Positions 7,133-10,485 of a DNA stretch of 10,485 bases are shown here, one piece after another. Below the pieces are notes generated by a model. That model was given only the letters and a program-made list of their open reading frames with translations, made no database searches and was not told the origin of the DNA. The stretch's first letter is position 1; every line of letters begins with the position of its first letter. The translations under genes and the position numbers were made by a program. The stretch comes from Fidelibacterota bacterium (GTDB lineage Bacteria; Fidelibacterota; Marinisomatia; SCGC-AAA003-L08; TS1B11). The stretch lies in assembly GCA_022564085.1 (NCBI GenBank), contig JADFMC010000038.1, positions 1 through 10,485 on the forward strand, in the 5' to 3' direction.

Positions 7133-7504
7133 ATGAACTGGATGGCTATAGGCGCTTTATTTGCTTTTTTGGGAGTGGCTCTGGGGGCCTTTGGCGCCCA
7201 TGCTCTACGTGCCCGGATTACGCCCCGTGACCTGGAGATTTTCGATGTGGCCGTGCGCTATCAACTGACCCACGCCCTGGCCCTGCTCATCACCGGGTTG
7301 ATCCTGTGGTGGCGCGGCCTGGACGTATCCCGCCTGCTGGTAATCACCCCCTGGTTGTTCACCGCCGGTATCATCCTATTCAGCGGCAGCCTTTATGCCC
7401 TGGTGTTAACCGGCAAGCGCTGGTTGGGAGCCGTCACACCTCTGGGCGGGGTGCTGTTTCTGGCCGGCTGGCTACTGCTGGCTGTGGCCCTGTGGCAGAA
7501 ATAG
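7133..7504 (+). CDS. DUF423 family small inner-membrane protein
   Basis: This 123-residue hydrophobic protein has four predicted membrane segments (about 5-25, 43-60, 69-92 and 98-121). It matches the DUF423 (YgdD-like) pattern: GAFGAHAL at 18-25, YQLTHALAL at 43-51, FSGSLYAL at 83-90 and a TPLGG...GW stretch at 102-113. The family is widespread and its function is unknown. The ATG has GGAG (7121-7124) 8 bases upstream. It lies 47 bases after fadJ and 3 bases before the next gene, so it is probably cotranscribed with them, but the family has no established connection with fatty acid oxidation. Confidence 0.9.
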   Translation: MNWMAIGALFAFLGVALGAFGAHALRARITPRDLEIFDVAVRYQLTHALALLITGLILWWRGLDVSRLLVITPWLFTAGIILFSGSLYALVLTGKRWLGAVTPLGGVLFLAGWLLLAVALWQK

Positions 7505-7507
7505 ACC

Positions 7508-7933
7508 GTGGCCGGCAAGCAGCATCAATCATCCAGCCGCGAGGGGCACTTTACCGCGGGGCTGGGCTTTAGGCCCCAATCATCCGAGCCTGGTCACGCC
7601 ACCGGCGAGCTGGAGTTGCAAGCCCAGCACCTCAACCGCTCGGGCACACTCCACGGCGGCCTGGCCATGACCCTGCTGGACAGCCTCATGGGCCAGGCCG
7701 TACGGACCTGGACGGGTGGGAACGGGCAGGAGTACGTCACCAGCAGCATGACCACCCACCTCCTTGAAACGGTATCGCAAGGACAGGTGACGGGATCGAG
7801 CCGGGTGATCGCCCAAGGCGGCACATACCTGCTCACTGAGGCCGAATTGCGGGATGCGAGCCGGCGACTCATCGCCACGGCTGAGGCGGTCTATACGCGC
7901 CTGCGGGCCGGCGCCAAGGTGGGGGACCGTTGA
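7508..7933 (+). CDS. PaaI-type hotdog acyl-CoA thioesterase
   Basis: This 141-residue protein should hydrolyse an acyl-CoA or aryl-CoA thioester to the free acid and CoA. The pattern N43-x5-H49-G50-G51-x6-D58 (in NRSGTLHGGLAMTLLDSLMG) is the active-site signature of the PaaI/YdiI hotdog thioesterases. The following strands VTSSMTTHLL, GQVTGSSRVIAQGG and LIATAEAVYT complete a normal hotdog fold, and length is typical. Translation starts at GTG 7508, 3 bases after the DUF423 stop. There is no strong Shine-Dalgarno and no other start before residue 54, so coupling to the upstream gene is likely. Its stop overlaps the start of a second hotdog-like gene. Substrate cannot be read from sequence; its position downstream of fadIJ suggests acyl-CoA turnover. 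Confidence 0.85.
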   Translation: MAGKQHQSSSREGHFTAGLGFRPQSSEPGHATGELELQAQHLNRSGTLHGGLAMTLLDSLMGQAVRTWTGGNGQEYVTSSMTTHLLETVSQGQVTGSSRVIAQGGTYLLTEAELRDASRRLIATAEAVYTRLRAGAKVGDR

Positions 7934-8280
7934 GCGACCCATTTCCACCGCCCTTTCTGACCCACCCTGATACCGCACTGGTTGAGGGGGAGATTGAGCT
8001 CAGCGGCGATGCACCCACTCCCCACGAGTCGCTGCTGGCCTTCGCCCAGCGGCTGTTGGCTGAGGTCGTCCAGGATGGTGATTATCACGGCCAAACTCCC
8101 GAAGATTCCTCGTTGACGGTGCAGACCGTGGGCGACATCAGCAAGTTACGGGGCCGCATTTACGGCCAGGCCTACGCCCAGCGCCAGGGCCGAACCGTCC
8201 AGTTTCTCCGCGTGCGCCTGTATGATGGCCAGGGTGGGGTGGTGCTCACCGGCATGGCCACTTACCACACTCACACCTGA
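7930..8280 (+). CDS. Short hotdog-like protein overlapping the thioesterase gene
   Basis: This 116-residue protein starts at TTG, sharing TTGA (7930-7933) with the preceding stop codon. Upstream in this frame a stop lies at 7882-7884 and there is no ATG or GTG between, so TTG is the only standard start. A G-rich run (GGTGGGGG, about 7918-7925) could serve as ribosome binding site. The C-terminal half (SLTVQTVGD...LRGRIYGQAYAQRQGRTVQFLRVRLYDGQGGVVLTGMATY, given in pieces) has the strand order and Gly-Arg turn of the last strands of hotdog thioesterases. The N-terminal half lacks the H-G-G helix signature, leaving only DYHGQTPEDS. It may be a non-catalytic partner of the upstream enzyme, forming a heterodimer, or a thioesterase with a different active site. 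The family call is tentative; that the gene is real is likely from tight coupling and frame-consistent GC-rich codon use. Confidence 0.65.
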   Translation: MSDPFPPPFLTHPDTALVEGEIELSGDAPTPHESLLAFAQRLLAEVVQDGDYHGQTPEDSSLTVQTVGDISKLRGRIYGQAYAQRQGRTVQFLRVRLYDGQGGVVLTGMATYHTHT

Positions 8281-8356
8281 ATCCCGCTTGACCGGCATCG
8301 GGAGGTTGCAAGTCCCGGCCCACCGTCGTAGATTTCCCCGATTCCTGAGAAGTTGG
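8281..8356 (+). other. Short intergenic leader before the TolB-like/TPR gene
   Basis: Seventy-six bases separate the hotdog-like stop from the ATG at 8357. The TPR gene frame is open through this gap back to 8222, but its translation there is Arg/Pro-rich and unlike the family. GAGAAG at 8347-8352, 4 bases before the ATG, is a fair ribosome binding site. No terminator hairpin was seen, so read-through from upstream is possible. Confidence 0.5.
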
Positions 8357-10144
8357 ATGCCCGAACCTACCTCTAAATTCGCCGCTTTTGTAGCCGAGCT
8401 CCGCCGACGGAGAGTATTCCGGGTGGCGGCGGTCTACGCTGGTACCACCTTCGTCATCATCCAGATCATTGACGGCACCTTTGCGGTAATGGGCATCCCT
8501 GACTGGATCAGCCGTCTCATCATCGTCCTGCTGCTGGTGGGCTTCCCCATCGCCATTGGCCTGGCCTGGGCCTTCGACATCACCGATGAGGGGATCGTGC
8601 GGACCGGCAAGGCAGCAGACGTCCCGGCCCCCCGTGCCGGCGGTAAGCCGTTCACCTCCAACCGGGCGCTGATCGTCATAGCTGTACTAGCCGTCGCTTT
8701 CGGAGTGTGGAGCCGCTGGGGCGGTACCGGGGAGACAGCCGTCTCAGTGTCGGAACCGGCCCTGGGACCCAAGTCCATTGCCGTGCTCCCCTTTGCCAAT
8801 CTCAGCGATAGCCAAGAGGATGAATACTTCAGCGCTGGGGTGACCGATGATATTATCACCCATCTCACTAAAATCGGTGATCTGAAAGTGATCTCCCGGA
8901 CCTCGGCAATGCTTTACAAGGATTCCCCCAAATCGTTGCAGGTAATAGCGGAGGAGTTGGGTGTCGCCAACGTACTGGAAGGCACCGTCAGGCGGCATGG
9001 GAACCGGGTGCGGATCACCAGCCAGCTCATCGATGCCCGCACCGACGCGCACCTGTGGGCCGAGACCTACGACCGGGAGCTGACCGACATTTTCGCCATT
9101 CAGAGCGACGTAGCCCGTAAGATCGCCACCGCCTTGAAAGCCATGCTCTCAACCGATGAGCGGCAGCGGATTGAGAAAAGGCCCACCGAAAGCACGGAAG
9201 CCTATCATTTTTATCTGAGGGGACAGTACTTCTGGAACAGGCGAACCACGGAGGATCTCTTTAGAGCCATCGGGTATTTCGAGCAGGCCATCGAGGCCGA
9301 TTCTTCCTACGCACAGGCCTACGTGGGGTTAGCCGACTGCTACATATGGCTCGCGCACTATGAGATTCCACCTAAACAGGCCTTTCCTATCGCCAGGAGG
9401 GCCCTGGCAAGGGCCCTTGAGATAGATACCGGTTCTGCCGGAGCGTACGTCTCATTGGCCCACATTTTGAACGAGCATGAATGGGATTGGGCAAACGCCG
9501 AGTCCGCCTTCCAGCGTGCCATTGAGCTCAAACCTAATTATGCCGAGGCCCACCGGCTATATGCCTGGTATTTCATCCACATCGGACAACTGGATAAGGC
9601 CATCGCTGAGATGGAACGTGCGCTGGAGTTGGATCCACTTTCGTACCTGATCAATACAAACATGGCCTATCCCTATTCGCTGTTAGGTCAATTCAGCCAG
9701 GCTTTCGAATATCTTCAGAAGACTTTGGAGCTGAATCCTGATTACCCTCTGGCCTATATGGCCCTTGGGGAAAATTACAGGCGTGCGGGCAGGCATGGCG
9801 AAGCCGTGGAGGCCCATGAAAAGGCGGTGGCCCTGGATAAGGGTAACGCGCTTTACCTGTCTTATCTCGGCTACACCTATGGGGTCGCCGGTCATCGAGA
9901 AAAGGCCCTGGCAATCCTGCGCGAATTACATGAGATGTCGAAGGAAAAGTATGTTTCTCCCTGGGCCATGGCGATGCCCTATATCGGACTTGGAGAGCTA
10001 GACCAGGCGCTCGATTGGTTGGACAAGGCCTATGTGGAGGGTGATCTCCTAATTGCTTGGCTGAAAGTCTTTCCCGAGTTCGACCCTCTCCGCTCCGACC
10101 CCCGTTTCGCCGACCTGCTGCGCCGCATGAAATTCCCGGAGTGA
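8357..10144 (+). CDS. Three-helix membrane protein with TolB-like and TPR domains
   Basis: The 595-residue product starts with a short basic segment (ELRRRRVFR, 14-22). Two membrane segments follow at about 22-45 and 51-74, then a linker and a third at about 103-121. Residues 139-265 form the TolB-like (FlgO-like) domain opening with KSIAVLPFANLS and including VLEGTVRRHGNRVRI and DAHLWAETYDR. From about 282 to 575 there are successive TPR helices (for example around AIGYFEQAIEADSSYAQAY and AIAEMERALELDPLSY). The family resembles adenylate-cyclase-associated and CadC-like TPR regulators, but has a membrane module in place of a cyclase or winged-helix output domain. ATG 8357 is chosen because earlier in-frame sequence is not family-like. 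It probably acts as an inner-membrane anchored scaffold or sensor; ligand and partner are unknown. A second copy follows after 5 bases. Confidence 0.88.
   Translation: MPEPTSKFAAFVAELRRRRVFRVAAVYAGTTFVIIQIIDGTFAVMGIPDWISRLIIVLLLVGFPIAIGLAWAFDITDEGIVRTGKAADVPAPRAGGKPFTSNRALIVIAVLAVAFGVWSRWGGTGETAVSVSEPALGPKSIAVLPFANLSDSQEDEYFSAGVTDDIITHLTKIGDLKVISRTSAMLYKDSPKSLQVIAEELGVANVLEGTVRRHGNRVRITSQLIDARTDAHLWAETYDRELTDIFAIQSDVARKIATALKAMLSTDERQRIEKRPTESTEAYHFYLRGQYFWNRRTTEDLFRAIGYFEQAIEADSSYAQAYVGLADCYIWLAHYEIPPKQAFPIARRALARALEIDTGSAGAYVSLAHILNEHEWDWANAESAFQRAIELKPNYAEAHRLYAWYFIHIGQLDKAIAEMERALELDPLSYLINTNMAYPYSLLGQFSQAFEYLQKTLELNPDYPLAYMALGENYRRAGRHGEAVEAHEKAVALDKGNALYLSYLGYTYGVAGHREKALAILRELHEMSKEKYVSPWAMAMPYIGLGELDQALDWLDKAYVEGDLLIAWLKVFPEFDPLRSDPRFADLLRRMKFPE
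8417..8605 (+). repeat. Membrane-cassette repeat, copy 1
   Basis: These 189 bases encode residues 21-83 of the first TPR protein. They align without gaps to 10201-10389 with 12 mismatches by hand count, and 77 bases (8519-8595) are identical. Eleven differences are synonymous and one changes Thr to Ile. Identity drops sharply on both sides. Confidence 0.9.
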
Positions 10145-10149
10145 AGGGC

Positions 10150-10485
10150 ATGGCCTCACGCATTGGCACTTTCCTTTTGGAGCTCAAGCGCCGCCGGGTC
10201 TTCCGGGTAGCGGCGGTCTATGCTGGGATCACCTTCGTCATAATCCAGATCATTGATGGCACCTTTGCGGTAATGGGCATACCCGATTGGATCAGCCGTC
10301 TGATCATCGTCCTGCTGCTGGTGGGCTTCCCCATCGCCATTGGCCTGGCCTGGGCCTTCGACATCACCGATGAGGGGATAGTGCGAACCAAGGGTAAGGC
10401 TGAAGCCACCGCCACTCCCCGGCCATTCATCGGCAACACGGCGTTGGGGATCGTGGCATCACTAGCAATTATCGTGGCGGCTTGG
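10150..10485 (+). CDS. Second TolB-like/TPR family membrane protein, N-terminal part only
   Basis: The first 112 residues are in the window and the frame is open at the right edge. It begins with a basic segment (ELKRRRVFR, 11-19), then two membrane helices almost identical to those of the preceding protein, the conserved DITDEGIVRT, a short variable linker and the start of a third membrane segment (about 97-112). TolB-like and TPR domains are expected beyond the edge by family analogy. GGAG at 10138-10141, spanning the upstream stop, lies 8 bases before ATG 10150. An in-frame GTG at 10141 overlapping that stop is an alternative start adding three residues. The 5-base gap indicates cotranscription with its paralogue. 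Confidence 0.85.
   Translation, partial: MASRIGTFLLELKRRRVFRVAAVYAGITFVIIQIIDGTFAVMGIPDWISRLIIVLLLVGFPIAIGLAWAFDITDEGIVRTKGKAEATATPRPFIGNTALGIVASLAIIVAAW
10201..10389 (+). repeat. Membrane-cassette repeat, copy 2
   Basis: This is the partner of 8417-8605, in the same orientation and 1784 bases downstream. It encodes residues 18-80 of the second TPR protein. The 77-base identical block is 10303-10379. It reflects tandem gene duplication, gene conversion, or both, since flanking sequence on both sides has diverged. Confidence 0.9.

Noticed and set aside
8222..8356. Upstream extension of the TolB-like/TPR protein by 45 residues
   Set aside because: It would overlap the hotdog-like gene and adds Arg/Pro-rich sequence unlike the family. 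The ATG at 8357 has a usable ribosome binding site and gives a start similar to that of the paralogue at 10150.
1..10485. CRISPR arrays, transposases, phage genes, tRNA or rRNA
   Set aside because: No regularly spaced direct repeats, no transposase or integrase motifs and no RNA-gene consensus were seen on either strand.

Overview
The window looks like GC-rich chromosomal DNA (roughly 60% by eye) from an uncultivated Gram-negative-type bacterium. The best guess, held loosely, is a lineage in or near the FCB superphylum such as Neomarinimicrobiota (SAR406). The reasons are a very large acidic secreted protein with beta-sandwich modules and a cohesin-like end, and tandem three-helix TolB-like/TPR membrane proteins of a kind that I recall as multicopy in such genomes. 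No rRNA or phylogenetic marker is present, so this is inference.

Layout. Positions 1-3105 (minus strand) are one unbroken open frame of 1035 codons running off the left edge. It encodes a secreted, Asp/Thr/Ser-rich surface or matrix-type protein with a clear signal peptide, at least three related repeat modules and a cohesin-like domain. Positions 3106-3622 are a divergent intergenic region of about 0.5 kb holding the leader of the surface gene (two small hairpins and a good ribosome binding site) and a striking GC-rich compound palindrome at 3483-3556.

From 3623 to the right edge every gene is on the plus strand with short gaps or overlaps: a FadI-type thiolase (3623-4924), a FadJ-type bifunctional enoyl-CoA hydratase/3-hydroxyacyl-CoA dehydrogenase (4956-7085), a small DUF423 membrane protein (7133-7504), a PaaI-type hotdog thioesterase starting at GTG (7508-7933), a second shorter hotdog-like protein starting at TTG and overlapping it by 4 bases (7930-8280), a TolB-like/TPR membrane protein (8357-10144), and the start of a second copy of that family (10150 to the edge).

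How they work together. FadI and FadJ together supply the last three steps of the beta-oxidation spiral (hydration, NAD-dependent oxidation, thiolysis), in the same gene order as the E. coli fadI-fadJ pair. The two hotdog proteins could hydrolyse acyl-CoA intermediates from the same pathway. No acyl-CoA dehydrogenase or acyl-CoA ligase is in the window. The TolB-like/TPR proteins are probably membrane-anchored scaffolds or sensors; their link to fatty acid metabolism is only by position. The most unusual observations are the repeat architecture of the surface protein, the compound palindrome, the overlapping hotdog pair, and the 189-base nearly identical membrane cassette shared by the two adjacent TPR genes with abrupt edges.
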